Below the pieces are notes generated by a model. It made no database searches, was not told the DNA's origin, and saw nothing but the letters and a program-made list of their open reading frames with translations. From NCBI GenBank assembly GCA_009698675.1, contig WLPT01000003.1:1-64000 (forward strand): a stretch of 64,000 nt of DNA. The letters are read 5' to 3'. Shown one piece after another: positions 23,752 to 34,343 of the stretch. Origin of the DNA: Actinomycetota bacterium. GTDB taxonomy: Bacteria; Actinomycetota; Actinomycetes; Nanopelagicales; Nanopelagicaceae. A program made the translations under genes and the position numbers. The stretch's first letter is position 1. Each line of letters opens with the position of its first letter.

Positions 23752-25038
23752 ATGACAAGAATCGGCGAAACTAGCGACCTGCTCAAGTGCTCCTTCTGCG
23801 GAAAAACTCAGAAGCAGGTTAAAAAACTCATTGCCGGTCCTGGCGTCTATATCTGCGATGAATGTATCGAACTCTGTAACGAGATCATCGTTGAGGAGCT
23901 TTCAGAGGCATCATCGCTGGGGCTTGCTGAACTTCCAAAACCTCAAGAGATTTTTGAGTTCCTTGATCAGTATGTCATCGGACAAGATCGCGCAAAGAAA
24001 TCTCTATCGGTGGCCGTCTATAACCACTACAAGCGCGTGCAAGGTGGACATCGCGAGGATTCAATCGAGTTAGCGAAATCAAATATCTTGCTACTTGGTC
24101 CAACGGGCTGCGGCAAGACGCTTATGGCACAGACTTTGGCTCGAATGCTCAATGTGCCATTTGCAATCGCGGATGCAACTGCGCTCACCGAGGCTGGATA
24201 TGTTGGCGAAGATGTTGAGAATATTTTGCTTAAGCTGCTTCAGGCCGCAGATTACGATGTTAAAAAAGCTGAAACGGGAATTATTTATATTGATGAGATT
24301 GATAAAGTCGCACGCAAATCTGAAAATCCATCGATCACTCGCGATGTTTCTGGTGAAGGCGTGCAGCAGGCGTTATTAAAAATTCTTGAAGGAACAGTTG
24401 CATCTGTGCCGCCACAAGGTGGACGAAAGCACCCGCATCAAGAGTTTATTCAAATAGATACCACAAATGTTTTATTCATCGTCGGTGGTGCATTTGCAGG
24501 ACTCGAGAAGATTATCGAATCTCGTAGCGGCAAAGCTGGAGTTGGCTTCAATGCAACTTTGCAGGATGCCTCCGAAAAGAACCGCAGAGATATTTTCGCC
24601 GACGTTATGCCTGAAGATTTATTAAAATTTGGAATGATTCCTGAGTTCATCGGTCGACTTCCAGTTTTGACCAGCGTCGAAAATTTGGATAAGCCTGCAC
24701 TTATGCAGATTCTTACCGAGCCAAAGAACGCCCTCGTTAAGCAGTATCAGCGCCTCTTTGATTTAGATCATGTAGAGCTTGAATTTTCAGTAGAGGCCCT
24801 AGATGCAATCGCAGATCTTGCATTATTGCGGGGAACAGGTGCACGAGGTCTACGCGCGATCATGGAATCGGTCCTTCTATCTGTGATGTACGACGTACCT
24901 AGCCGAAGCGATATCGCAAAGGTCTTAGTCACAAAAGATTGCATCGAAACAGGTGCTCAACCTGAGTTCATCCTTCATACAGGCGATATTCCAAAGCGTT
25001 CACGCGGGCAAAAGGGTCAAGAGGAGAAGAGCGCATAA
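23752..25038 (+). CDS. clpX: ATP-dependent Clp protease ATP-binding subunit ClpX
   Basis: The 428-residue AAA+ unfoldase delivers substrates to ClpP. Its N-terminal zinc domain has C13, C16, C35 and C38 (CSFC and CDEC), Walker A is GPTGCGKT at 116-123, and the sensor/Walker B segment has IYIDEIDK. The FIGRLP segment precedes the C-terminal small domain. It has its own leaderless promoter, separated from clpP1P2 by the MFS gene, so unfoldase and protease can be controlled apart. Confidence 0.97.
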   Translation: MTRIGETSDLLKCSFCGKTQKQVKKLIAGPGVYICDECIELCNEIIVEELSEASSLGLAELPKPQEIFEFLDQYVIGQDRAKKSLSVAVYNHYKRVQGGHREDSIELAKSNILLLGPTGCGKTLMAQTLARMLNVPFAIADATALTEAGYVGEDVENILLKLLQAADYDVKKAETGIIYIDEIDKVARKSENPSITRDVSGEGVQQALLKILEGTVASVPPQGGRKHPHQEFIQIDTTNVLFIVGGAFAGLEKIIESRSGKAGVGFNATLQDASEKNRRDIFADVMPEDLLKFGMIPEFIGRLPVLTSVENLDKPALMQILTEPKNALVKQYQRLFDLDHVELEFSVEALDAIADLALLRGTGARGLRAIMESVLLSVMYDVPSRSDIAKVLVTKDCIETGAQPEFILHTGDIPKRSRGQKGQEEKSA

Positions 25039-25040
25039 TC

Positions 25041-25046
25041 TAGACT
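25041..25046 (+). promoter_or_regulatory. -10 box of leaderless promoter for valS (TAGACT)
   Basis: TAGACT lies 7 bases before the valS ATG at 25054, right after the clpX stop. Confidence 0.55.
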
Positions 25047-25053
25047 GCTCCCT

Positions 25054-27630
25054 ATGTCCCGCGAACTAGCTTCGAGCTTTTCACCAGCTGAAATCGAAGC
25101 ACCACTCTATGAAAAGTGGGTTGCGGCTGGATACTTCACGGCCGATCCACAATCAGATAAGCCACCCTTCACAATCGTGATCCCGCCTCCAAACGTCACC
25201 GGTTCACTTCACATTGGTCATGCACTCGATCACACACTTCAAGATCTCCTTACTCGTATGAAGCGCATGAAGGGTTTCGAAGCGTTGTGGTTACCTGGAA
25301 TGGATCACGCTGGAATCGCAACACAGAATGTTGTAGAAAAACAGTTAGCCGCCCAAGGTATGACGCGCCATGATTTAGGGCGCGAAGATTTTGTTAAAAA
25401 AGTTTGGGAGTGGAAAGCTGAATCCGGCGGTGCAATATTAGATCAGATGCGTCGCTTAGGCGATAGCGTCGATTGGTCACGTGAGGCATTCACTATGGAT
25501 GCCGGTTTATCAACGGCAGTTCTGACAATTTTCAAAAAACTTTACGACCAGGGGCTGATCTATCGTGCAGAGCGAATCATTAACTGGTGCCCGAGATGTT
25601 TAACTGCACTCTCAGATATTGAAGTTGAGCACCAAGATGATGCTGGTGAGTTTGTTCAAGTTCGCTACGGTGACGGTGACATTGAAATTACTGTAGCTAC
25701 AACGCGTGCAGAAACTATGCTGGGCGATGGTGCAGTTGCAGTTCATCCCGACGATCCCAGGTATAAGCACTTAGTTGGAAAAGAAGTTTTACTTCCACTT
25801 GCTAATCGCTATATTCCAATTATCGCTGACGAATTAGTTGAGATGGAGTTTGGTACGGGCGCTGTGAAAGTTACCGCCGCGCACGATCCAAATGACTTTG
25901 AGATGGCAGTGCGTCATAACGTTCCATTTGTTGTCATTATGAATGAGCATGGCGTGATGGCTGGCTCGGGCACTGAATTTGATGGCATGGATCGCTTTGA
26001 TGCACGAAAAGCAGTAGTAGAGGCACTTCGTGCCCAAGGCCGCATCATGGACGAGAAGCGTCCATACATTCACGCCGTCGGACACTGTTCTCGATGCGAT
26101 ACAACTGTTGAACCACGTTTATCTAAGCAGTGGTTTGTAAAGGTTGCTCCACTTGCAAAAGCTGCCGGCGATGCCGTGCGCGATGGTCGCGTAAAGATTG
26201 AGCCAGAAGAGTTGGCTCCGCGTTATTTTGATTGGATTAACAATATGCATGACTGGTGTATTTCACGCCAGTTATGGTGGGGGCATCGAATTCCAGTTTG
26301 GTATGGACCTAACGATGAAGTGGTGGTTGTTGGTCCTGGAGAGAGCGCACCTGCTGGCTACACACAAGATCCCGATGTTTTAGATACTTGGTTCTCATCG
26401 GCGCTGTGGCCATTTTCAACCCTTGGTTGGCCGACACAGAGTGAAGATTTAAAGAAGTTTTATCCAACATCCGTGCTGGTAACGGGCTATGACATCTTGT
26501 TCTTTTGGGTAGCTCGAATGATGATGTTCGGCCTATTTGCGATGGATGGGGTACAGCCATTCAATACGATTGCACTTCACGGTTTAGTTCGTGACCAATT
26601 CGGAAAGAAGATGTCAAAGTCCAAGGGAAATACCGTTGATCCAATCGAGTTTATGGATAAGTACGGCGCCGATGCCCTTCGCTTTACATTGGCACGCGGA
26701 GCCAATCCCGGGAAAGATCAAGCATTAGCCGAAGATTGGATTGGCGGCTCCCGAAACTTTGCAACAAAGCTATGGAATGCAACTCGCTTTGCGATGATGA
26801 ATGGTGCCAGCGTAGTTGGCGAGCTGCCAGATGTTTCGACATTGAATGCAATCGACAAGTGGATCTTAAGTCGACTGTCGGAAACAGTCTCTGAAGTTGA
26901 CTCGTTGCTTGAGCAGTACGAGTTCTCTCGTGCCTGCGAACTCATGTATCACTTTGCATGGGATGACTTGTGTGACTGGTATCTAGAGCTCTCAAAAGAG
27001 AGTTTCGCATCTGGCAACTGTGATTCAACTAAGCGCGTACTTGGCTTTGTTTTAGACCAACTCTTTCGCTTAATGCATCCGGTCATGCCATTTATTACCG
27101 AGACAATGTGGACTGCCCTGACTGGCGGGCAGTCTTTGGTAGTTGCCGAGTGGCCCGTTGCCAATAAGAACCATGTTGATAAGAAGGCAGAGAAATTAGT
27201 TGTTGAGCTACAAGAGATTATTACAGATGTACGCAGGTTCCGAAACGATCAAGGGATAAAGACGTCACAGAAAATTCCTGCGCGTTTTAATGCACCAGCC
27301 CATATCAATGATTACGCGGGAGCAATGGCCTTTGTGCTTCGCTTGGAGCTAGGGGATATAACTCCAAGTGCCCACTGCGAAATCGGTGATGTAAAAGTTG
27401 AGTTTGATTTAACGGGATCAATTGATGTTGCTGCCGAACGCGCGCGACTTGATAAAGATTTATCAACTGCTCAAAAAGATAAGCAGACGGCCGAAGTTAA
27501 GTTAAATAACCAGGGATTTATGGCTAAGGCACCCGATGCCGTTGTCGTTGAAATTCGCGAGCGTTTAGAAAAGACTTCGGCCGATATCGAGCGAATTACC
27601 GCGCAGCTAGCGCAACTGCCCAGAGAATGA
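25054..27630 (+). CDS. valS: Valine-tRNA ligase
   Basis: The 858-residue class I synthetase charges tRNA-Val. HIGH motif at 53-56 ([10 protein letters not shown]), KMSKS at 519-523, editing (CP1) domain between them with [13 protein letters not shown], and a C-terminal coiled coil (about 790-858) typical of ValRS. The last 4 bases overlap the start of folC (ATGA), so the genes are coupled. A leaderless promoter lies upstream. valS-folC-ndk order is conserved in actinobacteria. Confidence 0.97.
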   Translation: MSRELASSFSPAEIEAPLYEKWVAAGYFTADPQSDKPPFTIVIPPPNVTGSLHIGHALDHTLQDLLTRMKRMKGFEALWLPGMDHAGIATQNVVEKQLAAQGMTRHDLGREDFVKKVWEWKAESGGAILDQMRRLGDSVDWSREAFTMDAGLSTAVLTIFKKLYDQGLIYRAERIINWCPRCLTALSDIEVEHQDDAGEFVQVRYGDGDIEITVATTRAETMLGDGAVAVHPDDPRYKHLVGKEVLLPLANRYIPIIADELVEMEFGTGAVKVTAAHDPNDFEMAVRHNVPFVVIMNEHGVMAGSGTEFDGMDRFDARKAVVEALRAQGRIMDEKRPYIHAVGHCSRCDTTVEPRLSKQWFVKVAPLAKAAGDAVRDGRVKIEPEELAPRYFDWINNMHDWCISRQLWWGHRIPVWYGPNDEVVVVGPGESAPAGYTQDPDVLDTWFSSALWPFSTLGWPTQSEDLKKFYPTSVLVTGYDILFFWVARMMMFGLFAMDGVQPFNTIALHGLVRDQFGKKMSKSKGNTVDPIEFMDKYGADALRFTLARGANPGKDQALAEDWIGGSRNFATKLWNATRFAMMNGASVVGELPDVSTLNAIDKWILSRLSETVSEVDSLLEQYEFSRACELMYHFAWDDLCDWYLELSKESFASGNCDSTKRVLGFVLDQLFRLMHPVMPFITETMWTALTGGQSLVVAEWPVANKNHVDKKAEKLVVELQEIITDVRRFRNDQGIKTSQKIPARFNAPAHINDYAGAMAFVLRLELGDITPSAHCEIGDVKVEFDLTGSIDVAAERARLDKDLSTAQKDKQTAEVKLNNQGFMAKAPDAVVVEIRERLEKTSADIERITAQLAQLPRE

Positions 27631-28973
27631 TTATCACTCCGGATGACCAAGAGCGAGTAGATGCAATTGAAGCCGCCCTTCTAGCGCGCTGGCCAGAAAC
27701 TCGAATTGCACCAACGACCGAGCGCATTGCCGCCCTTGTAGATATCTTGGGCTCACCGCAGTTGACCTATCCAACAATTCACGTTGGAGGCACGAACGGA
27801 AAGACTTCAACTTCGCGGATGATCGACTCACTCTTATTCGCGCATGGGCTGCGGACTGGTCGATTCACTAGCCCACACCTTGAAAGCTATCGCGAGCGAA
27901 TTGCAATCAACGGGCAGCCAATTGATCCTAAAGAGTTGATATTTGCTTACAACGATATCGCTGCCTATTTAGATTTAATGGATACAAAGTTCGAGAATCC
28001 AATCTCTTTTTTCGAGGCGGTCACAGCATTGGGTTTTGTAGCCTTTGCCGAACACCCCGTTGATGTAGCTGTAATTGAAGTGGGTATGGGCGGGGAGTGG
28101 GATGCAACGAATGTAGTCGATGCCGATATCTCAGTGCTGATGCCCATAGGTTTTGATCACATGGAGTATTTAGGGAATTCGCTGCATGAGATTGCCGCAA
28201 CCAAGGCCGGGATCATAAAAGCCGGGGGATTTATAGTTCTTGCTCAACAGGAGCCAGAGGCTGCAAAAGAGTTAATTCGAAAGGCCGCCGAAGTTGGTGC
28301 CGATGTTGTGCGAGAAGGAATTGAGTATTCAATTACCTCACGGGCAGTTGCAGTTGGCGGTCAACTGATTACTATCAAAGGGTTGCACGATACTTACGAC
28401 GATATTTTTCTTCCCTTGCATGGAAAGCATCAAGCATCTAACGCCGCCAGTGCCCTTGCCGCAGTTGAAGCTTTCTTTGGAGATCAGCCATTAGATATTG
28501 AAGCCGTGCGCGCCGGTTTTGCCGATGTTACTTCCCCTGGACGCTGCGAAGTTGTACACCGAGATCCAACGATAATTTTAGATGCCGCCCATAATCCTCA
28601 CGGCGCTGCCGCCCTTGCCGACACCGTGGCAAATGAATTTAACTTCGATGAAGTTGTGGCGGTGGTTGGAGTCTTTGCTGATAAAGATGCAGAGGGGATT
28701 TTGCAAGCACTTGAGCCGATTGTCGACCATGTAATTATTACCCAAAGCGCATCTGACCGTGCCATGGCTTCAGGGGAGCTTGAAAAAATCGCCTCAAAAA
28801 TCTTTGGCAAAGATCGCGTCTTTGAAATCAATAATTTCCACACTGCCCTTGATCGTGCCGTGGCCGATGCAACCCGTCCGTTGAGCGAAGATACAATTGG
28901 AATCATTGTGACCGGTTCTGTTGTAACCGTTGGTCAAGCTCGCACTTATCTAAGAAGGAAATTTGCTCAATGA
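27627..28973 (+). CDS. folC: Bifunctional folylpolyglutamate synthase / dihydrofolate synthase
   Basis: The 448-residue Mur-ligase-family enzyme adds glutamates to folates. ATP-binding P-loop GGTNGKTS is at residues 54-61, followed by the [11 protein letters not shown] omega-loop segment and [14 protein letters not shown]-terminal ligase domain (DAAHNPHGA) is present. It overlaps valS by 4 bases and the DUF4233 gene by 4 bases, forming one coupled unit. Confidence 0.95.
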   Translation: MIITPDDQERVDAIEAALLARWPETRIAPTTERIAALVDILGSPQLTYPTIHVGGTNGKTSTSRMIDSLLFAHGLRTGRFTSPHLESYRERIAINGQPIDPKELIFAYNDIAAYLDLMDTKFENPISFFEAVTALGFVAFAEHPVDVAVIEVGMGGEWDATNVVDADISVLMPIGFDHMEYLGNSLHEIAATKAGIIKAGGFIVLAQQEPEAAKELIRKAAEVGADVVREGIEYSITSRAVAVGGQLITIKGLHDTYDDIFLPLHGKHQASNAASALAAVEAFFGDQPLDIEAVRAGFADVTSPGRCEVVHRDPTIILDAAHNPHGAAALADTVANEFNFDEVVAVVGVFADKDAEGILQALEPIVDHVIITQSASDRAMASGELEKIASKIFGKDRVFEINNFHTALDRAVADATRPLSEDTIGIIVTGSVVTVGQARTYLRRKFAQ

Positions 28974-29305
28974 GAGTTTTAGGTGCATCGGTATTAGTTA
29001 TGGAGTCTTTGACTTTAGGCTTTGCAATTTTGTTAGCGATTAAGAATCAATCTACCCTCGGTATTATTTACGGCTCAATTATCTGCCTCCTACTTTTTTT
29101 GACTGCCGGCCTTCTCAAGAGAAGTTCAGGCTTCTACATCGGCTCGATTCTGCAGATCTTCGTCATCGGTTTTGGCTTTTTTGTATCGGCCTTTTTCATA
29201 ATGGGCGCCGTCTTCGTGGCGCTGTGGGCTGCGGCCATCATTGTCGGGCGAAAGGGTGAGGCAGCCCGTGCCGCCCTTGTGGCACAGGCAGGCGTCAAGG
29301 CCTAA
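28970..29305 (+). CDS. DUF4233-like small membrane protein
   Basis: The 111-residue protein has four hydrophobic segments and a short basic C-terminal tail. Position (directly after folC and before ndk, overlapping the folC stop by 4 bases), size and [15 protein letters not shown]-terminus match the actinobacterial DUF4233 family (compare Rv2446c). Function is not known; it may assist folate or cell-envelope processes, which would be guesswork. Confidence 0.82.
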   Translation: MRVLGASVLVMESLTLGFAILLAIKNQSTLGIIYGSIICLLLFLTAGLLKRSSGFYIGSILQIFVIGFGFFVSAFFIMGAVFVALWAAAIIVGRKGEAARAALVAQAGVKA

Positions 29306-29311
29306 TACACT
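29306..29311 (+). promoter_or_regulatory. -10 box of leaderless promoter for ndk (TACACT)
   Basis: TACACT is followed by AGGCAA and the ndk GTG at 29318, a 6-base spacer; the start overlaps no Shine-Dalgarno. Confidence 0.5.
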
Positions 29312-29317
29312 AGGCAA

Positions 29318-29737
29318 GTGAATATCGAGAAAACATTAATCCTTGTAAAGCCCGATGGCGTCCGCCGTGGCTTGGTGGGCGAAGTTATCTCTCGTGTTGA
29401 AACAAAGGGCTATGCCATTGAGGCGCTTCGATTGTTGAATGCAGATCGCGGGCTATTGGAAAAGCATTACGCCGAACATATAGGTAAGCCATTTTATGAG
29501 CCTCTCGTCGAATTCATGATGTCTGGACCAATCGTTGCGATTGTTGCATCAGGTAATCGTGTTATCGAAGGGTTTCGCTCACTAGCTGGCGTAACAGATC
29601 CAACGCTGGCAGCCCCTGGAACTATCCGCGGAGATTTAGCTCGAGATCAAGGAACCAAAGTTGTACAAAACATTGTGCATGGATCGGATTCACCAGAGTC
29701 GGCCGCGCGCGAGATTGAAATTTTCTTCCCAAAATAA
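29318..29737 (+). CDS. ndk: Nucleoside diphosphate kinase
   Basis: The 139-residue enzyme transfers phosphate among nucleoside di- and triphosphates. It begins with the typical TLILVKPDGVRRGLVGEV and has the catalytic His in NIVHGSDSPESA near residue 119. The start is GTG at 29318 with a TACACT box 6 bases upstream. It precedes the mreB operon by 17 bases, which carries its own Shine-Dalgarno. Confidence 0.97.
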   Translation: MNIEKTLILVKPDGVRRGLVGEVISRVETKGYAIEALRLLNADRGLLEKHYAEHIGKPFYEPLVEFMMSGPIVAIVASGNRVIEGFRSLAGVTDPTLAAPGTIRGDLARDQGTKVVQNIVHGSDSPESAAREIEIFFPK

Positions 29738-29754
29738 TCAAGGAGTAATAAAGT

Positions 29755-30792
29755 ATGAGTTCACAAAGCAAACTCTCATTTATCGGCCGTGATATGGCCG
29801 TTGACCTCGGTACTGCAAACACGCTTGTCTATGTTCGCGGTCGTGGAATTGTTTTGAATGAACCGTCGGTTGTTGCAGTCAACCAAGATACTGGCGGAAT
29901 TTTAGCCGTAGGTCTTGAGGCGAAAAAGATGATCGGGCGCACGCCTGGAAATATCGTAGCTATCCGTCCACTCAAAGACGGCGTTATTGCAGATTTCGAA
30001 ACTACCGAACGCATGTTGCGTTACTTCATTCAGAAAGTTCACCGTCGTCGTTACTTAGCTAAGCCTCGTATTGTCGTCTGCGTTCCATCTGGAATCACGG
30101 GTGTCGAGCAGCGCGCGGTAAAAGATGCTGCATATGCAGCTGGAGCACGTAAGGTTTACATTATTGAAGAGCCAATGGCTGCAGCAATTGGTGCTGGACT
30201 TCCAATCCATGAGCCAACTGGAAATATGGTTGTAGATATTGGCGGCGGCACAACAGAGGTTGCAGTTATCTCACTCGGCGGAATCGTGACATCACTATCA
30301 ATCCGTGTTGGTGGTGATGAGCTAGACCAGTCGATTATTAACTGGGTTAAGCGTGAATTCTCACTACTTTTGGGCGAGCGGACGGCTGAGGAAATTAAGA
30401 TGGCAATTGGCTCTGCATATCCACTAGCTGGTGAAAATGATGCAGAGATCCGTGGACGCGACTTGGCAACTGGCCTACCTAAGACAATCGTGGTTTCAGC
30501 CGCAGAGATTCGCAAAGCTATTGAAGAGCCGGTTAATGCGATCATCAATGCCGTGAAGAGCACTCTTGATAAGACTCCACCAGAGTTAGCCTCTGATCTA
30601 ATGGATCGTGGAATCGTATTGACTGGCGGAGGAGCTCTCCTGAAAGGCCTCGATGAGCGTTTGCGCAAAGAGACAGGAATGCCAATTCATGTTGCAGAGC
30701 GTCCACTGGATGCAGTTGTTGAGGGCTCAGGTAAGTGTATTGAAGAGTTTGAAGCCTTAGAGAAGGTCTTAATCTCCGAACCACGTCGATAG
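29755..30792 (+). CDS. mreB: Rod shape-determining protein MreB
   Basis: The 345-residue actin homologue has the phosphate-1 loop [13 protein letters not shown], the phosphate-2 segment [13 protein letters not shown] and the adenosine motif [13 protein letters not shown]. It polymerises at the membrane and directs lateral wall synthesis. AAGGAG 9 bases before ATG gives a strong ribosome site. Its presence, absent from mycobacteria, shows a cell that elongates by the MreB system. mreC-mreD-mrdA-rodA follow in order. Confidence 0.97.
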   Translation: MSSQSKLSFIGRDMAVDLGTANTLVYVRGRGIVLNEPSVVAVNQDTGGILAVGLEAKKMIGRTPGNIVAIRPLKDGVIADFETTERMLRYFIQKVHRRRYLAKPRIVVCVPSGITGVEQRAVKDAAYAAGARKVYIIEEPMAAAIGAGLPIHEPTGNMVVDIGGGTTEVAVISLGGIVTSLSIRVGGDELDQSIINWVKREFSLLLGERTAEEIKMAIGSAYPLAGENDAEIRGRDLATGLPKTIVVSAAEIRKAIEEPVNAIINAVKSTLDKTPPELASDLMDRGIVLTGGGALLKGLDERLRKETGMPIHVAERPLDAVVEGSGKCIEEFEALEKVLISEPRR

Positions 30793-30804
30793 GGTTTTTG
30801 AACG

Positions 30805-31728
30805 ATGCGTAGGGGTGGTGAAGGGCGCGGGCGACTGCTCTTAATTTCTCTCATCGTTACAGCTCTATTTCTAATTACGCTAGATCTTCGTGGTGTGGGT
30901 TTACTTGAAGGGGCTCGTCAAGCTACTCAAACAGTTCTCTCACCCTTTCAGCGGGCTGGCAGCGTTGCTGTTTCTCCATTTAAAAATTTCTTTTCGGACA
31001 TAACGCATTTAGGTCGCACTCGTAATGAAATTGAAAAGCTGCGTGCCGAAAATGCCAAACTCAAATCTGTCCTCATTAACCGCAAGAATGCAGATGCACA
31101 GTTAAAACAACTTAAAAATCTCTTGGATTTGGCAGGTACCGCGGGATATAAAGTTATTAACGCCCGAGTTATAAGCCAAGGATCGAGTCAGTCGTTCGCG
31201 CAGACAATTACTATCGATGCTGGAGCCACTGCAGGGATCAAGAAAAATATGACCGTCTTATCGGAATCGGGCCTTGCGGGCGTTGTCAAAGATGTCTATC
31301 CCCGCACAGCGTTAATATCATTGGCAACCGATCCAACATTTCGAATTGGAATTAGAATCGCAGGAACCCAGCAGATAGGTATTCTCTCAGGACGAGGCAA
31401 CCGATCCTCAAACCTTCAGCTAATAGATAATTTAACGACCGTTAAGGTCGGGGATATATTGCTCTCTCGCGGCAGCGTTGCAAATCGCCCATTTGTCCCT
31501 GGAGTTCCAGTGGGATACGTAACTGCAGTCGATAACTCCGCTGGAGCTATAGCGCAAAGTGCAACGGTCCACTTATATACAGACTTTGCAACCCTTGGCG
31601 TTGTTTCAATTGTCGTAGGCGCTCCAACCATCAACCCAGGAGATGCGTTAGTTCCAGCGAAGCCACAGCCGACACCTGTACCAACGGTCACGGTCTATGC
31701 AACTCCTTCACCAAGCCCAACGAATTAA
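30805..31728 (+). CDS. mreC: Rod shape-determining protein MreC
   Basis: The 307-residue bitopic protein has one N-terminal TM (LLLISLIVTALFLITL), a coiled coil (about 65-105, NEIEKLRAENAKLKS), and the double beta-barrel periplasmic domain. A low-complexity Pro/Thr/Ala tail (PTPVPTVTVYATPSPSP) ends it. It bridges MreB/MreD and PBP2. Spacing to mreB is 12 bases, to mreD 6 bases. Confidence 0.94.
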   Translation: MRRGGEGRGRLLLISLIVTALFLITLDLRGVGLLEGARQATQTVLSPFQRAGSVAVSPFKNFFSDITHLGRTRNEIEKLRAENAKLKSVLINRKNADAQLKQLKNLLDLAGTAGYKVINARVISQGSSQSFAQTITIDAGATAGIKKNMTVLSESGLAGVVKDVYPRTALISLATDPTFRIGIRIAGTQQIGILSGRGNRSSNLQLIDNLTTVKVGDILLSRGSVANRPFVPGVPVGYVTAVDNSAGAIAQSATVHLYTDFATLGVVSIVVGAPTINPGDALVPAKPQPTPVPTVTVYATPSPSPTN

Positions 31729-31734
31729 TGTGAA

Positions 31735-32256
31735 ATGCTAATTCGACAATTATCTTTAGCGGCGTCGTTATTTTTTGTCGTCTATCTCATCCAGGAGTCG
31801 GTAATAAATCAATTTAGACTTCCTGGCGGTGGTTTCTCAATCCTCTTAATATTTACTTTAGTCTGGGCAATTTTGAGCACACCAGAGATCGCAGCACTTG
31901 GCGGATTTCTCGCCGGTCTTTTAATGGATCTCTCACAGAGCTCAAGTGGACCTATCGGGCAATGGACGCTGCTTATGATTGCTGCATGTTATGTCGCAGG
32001 GTACTTAGGCTCTGGAAATGAAATTCTTGCGGGAAATCCCTTAGGTTTTACTTTCTTTACGGCCGCTGCAACTTTCTTCATCGAAATCGCATATGTTGTA
32101 ACAGGTGCGCTATTAGGTGTACAGGCAGGCAGTTTTGGACAGGTTTTAATCACGCTCTTAGGTATCTCGCTGTGGACTTTAGTTGTGACACCGATTTTAT
32201 TGCCGATTTTTTCACGTCTTCATGAGTTGATTTTTAATACAAGGTCTCCACTATGA
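31735..32256 (+). CDS. mreD: Rod shape-determining protein MreD
   Basis: The 173-residue integral membrane protein has about five TM segments and the family features near residues 60-75 (GLLMDLSQSSSGPIGQW). It belongs to the elongasome. Its stop overlaps the mrdA ATG by 4 bases, a translationally coupled order of mreC-mreD-mrdA. Confidence 0.92.
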   Translation: MLIRQLSLAASLFFVVYLIQESVINQFRLPGGGFSILLIFTLVWAILSTPEIAALGGFLAGLLMDLSQSSSGPIGQWTLLMIAACYVAGYLGSGNEILAGNPLGFTFFTAAATFFIEIAYVVTGALLGVQAGSFGQVLITLLGISLWTLVVTPILLPIFSRLHELIFNTRSPL

Positions 32257-34343
32257 ACCAACGTTCACGCCTTAACTTACTGGTTGTCCAAATCTTAATG
32301 GTTTCACTATTGGTCGCCCTCTTTGGTCGCCTTTTCTACCTGCAGATCGCCGCCGGTCCAAAGTATCGAGATGCAGCGTTAAGTATTCAAAGTCGCGATG
32401 TAGTAGCTCCTGCAACTAGAGGACTAATCGTAGATTCATCAGGTGTCCCATTGGCGCTCAATAAAGTGGGCTTGGCGATTACAATTGATCGAATCGCAAT
32501 TGATAAACAACCCGATAAAGGGGTTGCAGTGATGAAGAGTTTAAGCTCGCTCTTAAAATTGAAATACGCAGATATTTACCAAAATACACGTCTATGTGGT
32601 GAGCTACCTAAGGGGCAAAAAGCTGGATGCTGGACAGGTTCTAGATATCAACCGATTCCAATTACTAAAGAGGCCGATCCAGATGTAGCTCTTCAAATTG
32701 TTGAGCGCTCAGATCAATTCCCCGGAGTAAATGCCGAACCAATTGCCATTCGTAACTATCCCGGACTGGCTGGAGTCAACGGAGCTCATGTGCTCGGTTA
32801 TGTTGGGCCTTTGACCGATTCTGATTTAGCTAAGGAAAATGGCAAAAAGTATTTTCGAAGTGAAACAATTGGAAAATCCGGTCTAGAAGTTATGTATGAC
32901 TCCTACTTGCGTGGAGTACCTGGAATTCGAACGTTAATCGTCGACCGCAAAGAGGCTATAACTGCACAAGGTCAAAACACAGCTCCCATCGCTGGGGACC
33001 ATTTAGTGACTTCGTTGGATGTTAGGTTGCAGTCCGCAGTTGAAACCGCACTTGCAGATGCGGTTAAGCGTGGTCGAGCAAGTGGCTATACATCTGATTC
33101 TGGGGCCGCCGTTGTTATGGATATTAGAAATGGTCAGATTTTGGCTATTGCTTCGTATCCTACTTATGACCCTAACGCATTTGAAAAAGGCTTAACCGTT
33201 CAACAGGCCTCAGATCTATTTAGTGAAAAGAAGTCAGTACCTGCGCTATCGCGTGCACTTCAAGGTCTATATGCTCCGGCATCTACATTCAAATCGGTCT
33301 CAGTTATTGCCGCCGCTTCAGCAGGTTATAACCTCAACGCATCGTATAACTGCCCGGCGCAAATACAAGTTGGTACTCGAGCTTTCCAAAACTTTGAGAG
33401 CAAATCACAGGGTGTAATGAGCTTAAAGAAAGCTATTGCAGTTTCCTGCGACACAATCTGGTATCGAATTGCATTTGATGAGTGGCTACGCGACGGGGGC
33501 TTAAAGCCCAAATCCAATCCAAATGATTACTTCTTCAAGGCCGCGCAGAGTTTTAATATCACTCAAAAGGTAGGAATCGATTTGCCCTCTGAATCAACAT
33601 CGCGCCTTGCCGATAGAGCCTATAAAAAGAGCTGGTTTGCGCAGAATAAAGATTTCTACTGTAACTACAAAGATCGGGCAAGCAAGGCTCAGCAGACTCC
33701 ATTCCTGCTTTTACTGGCCCAGGAAAACTGTGTTGATGGTGACAAGATTCGTGCGGGAGATGCGGTCAATTTTGCTATCGGTCAAGGCGATACCGTTGTA
33801 ACGCCACTTAAATTGGCACAGATGTATGCCGCTATTGGAAACGGCGGAACTATTTGGCAGATGATGGTTGGAAAGGCGATCGTTAAAACCGACGGTACTG
33901 TGGTTAAAACGATGGTTCCAAAGAAGTTGGGTTCACTGAGTGCTTCTGCTGCAACATTAGATTTCTTGCACGGTGCATTGCGAGAGGTAGTTGTCAGCGG
34001 AACTGGTGCAGGTGTATTTGCTGGTTTCCCAATTGAAGTCAGTGGAAAGACCGGTACGGCCGAAGTTTTTGGAAAAAATCTCAACGGTTCGCTAAAAGAC
34101 AACACATCGTGGTTTGCATCCTATGCACCTAGTAAGCACCCTCGTTATGCAGTAGTAATGATGGTTAGCCAGGGTGGTTTTGGAGCATCGACATCGGGTG
34201 TCGGAGTCCGAAAGATTTACGAGAGCCTCTTTGGCGTAAAGGGCAATAAGGTAGTGCCAGGGGCTGCAATTTTTCCAGATGGAAAACCTCCAACGAAACT
34301 TCCTAAGATCTCACCTGCAACTAAACCAAAGGTGGCGCCATGA
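32253..34343 (+). CDS. mrdA: Penicillin-binding protein 2 (class B transpeptidase)
   Basis: The 696-residue protein has an N-terminal TM (about 10-30), a pedestal domain and a transpeptidase domain. The active-site S344-T-F-K347 lies in APASTFKS, the second motif is SCD (AVSCDTIWY) as in elongation PBPs, and the third is KTGT near residue 600. A lysine- and proline-rich tail (PTKLPKISPATKPKVAP) follows. It crosslinks peptidoglycan for elongation, partnered with RodA. Its ATGA overlaps rodA's start. Confidence 0.95.
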   Translation: MNQRSRLNLLVVQILMVSLLVALFGRLFYLQIAAGPKYRDAALSIQSRDVVAPATRGLIVDSSGVPLALNKVGLAITIDRIAIDKQPDKGVAVMKSLSSLLKLKYADIYQNTRLCGELPKGQKAGCWTGSRYQPIPITKEADPDVALQIVERSDQFPGVNAEPIAIRNYPGLAGVNGAHVLGYVGPLTDSDLAKENGKKYFRSETIGKSGLEVMYDSYLRGVPGIRTLIVDRKEAITAQGQNTAPIAGDHLVTSLDVRLQSAVETALADAVKRGRASGYTSDSGAAVVMDIRNGQILAIASYPTYDPNAFEKGLTVQQASDLFSEKKSVPALSRALQGLYAPASTFKSVSVIAAASAGYNLNASYNCPAQIQVGTRAFQNFESKSQGVMSLKKAIAVSCDTIWYRIAFDEWLRDGGLKPKSNPNDYFFKAAQSFNITQKVGIDLPSESTSRLADRAYKKSWFAQNKDFYCNYKDRASKAQQTPFLLLLAQENCVDGDKIRAGDAVNFAIGQGDTVVTPLKLAQMYAAIGNGGTIWQMMVGKAIVKTDGTVVKTMVPKKLGSLSASAATLDFLHGALREVVVSGTGAGVFAGFPIEVSGKTGTAEVFGKNLNGSLKDNTSWFASYAPSKHPRYAVVMMVSQGGFGASTSGVGVRKIYESLFGVKGNKVVPGAAIFPDGKPPTKLPKISPATKPKVAP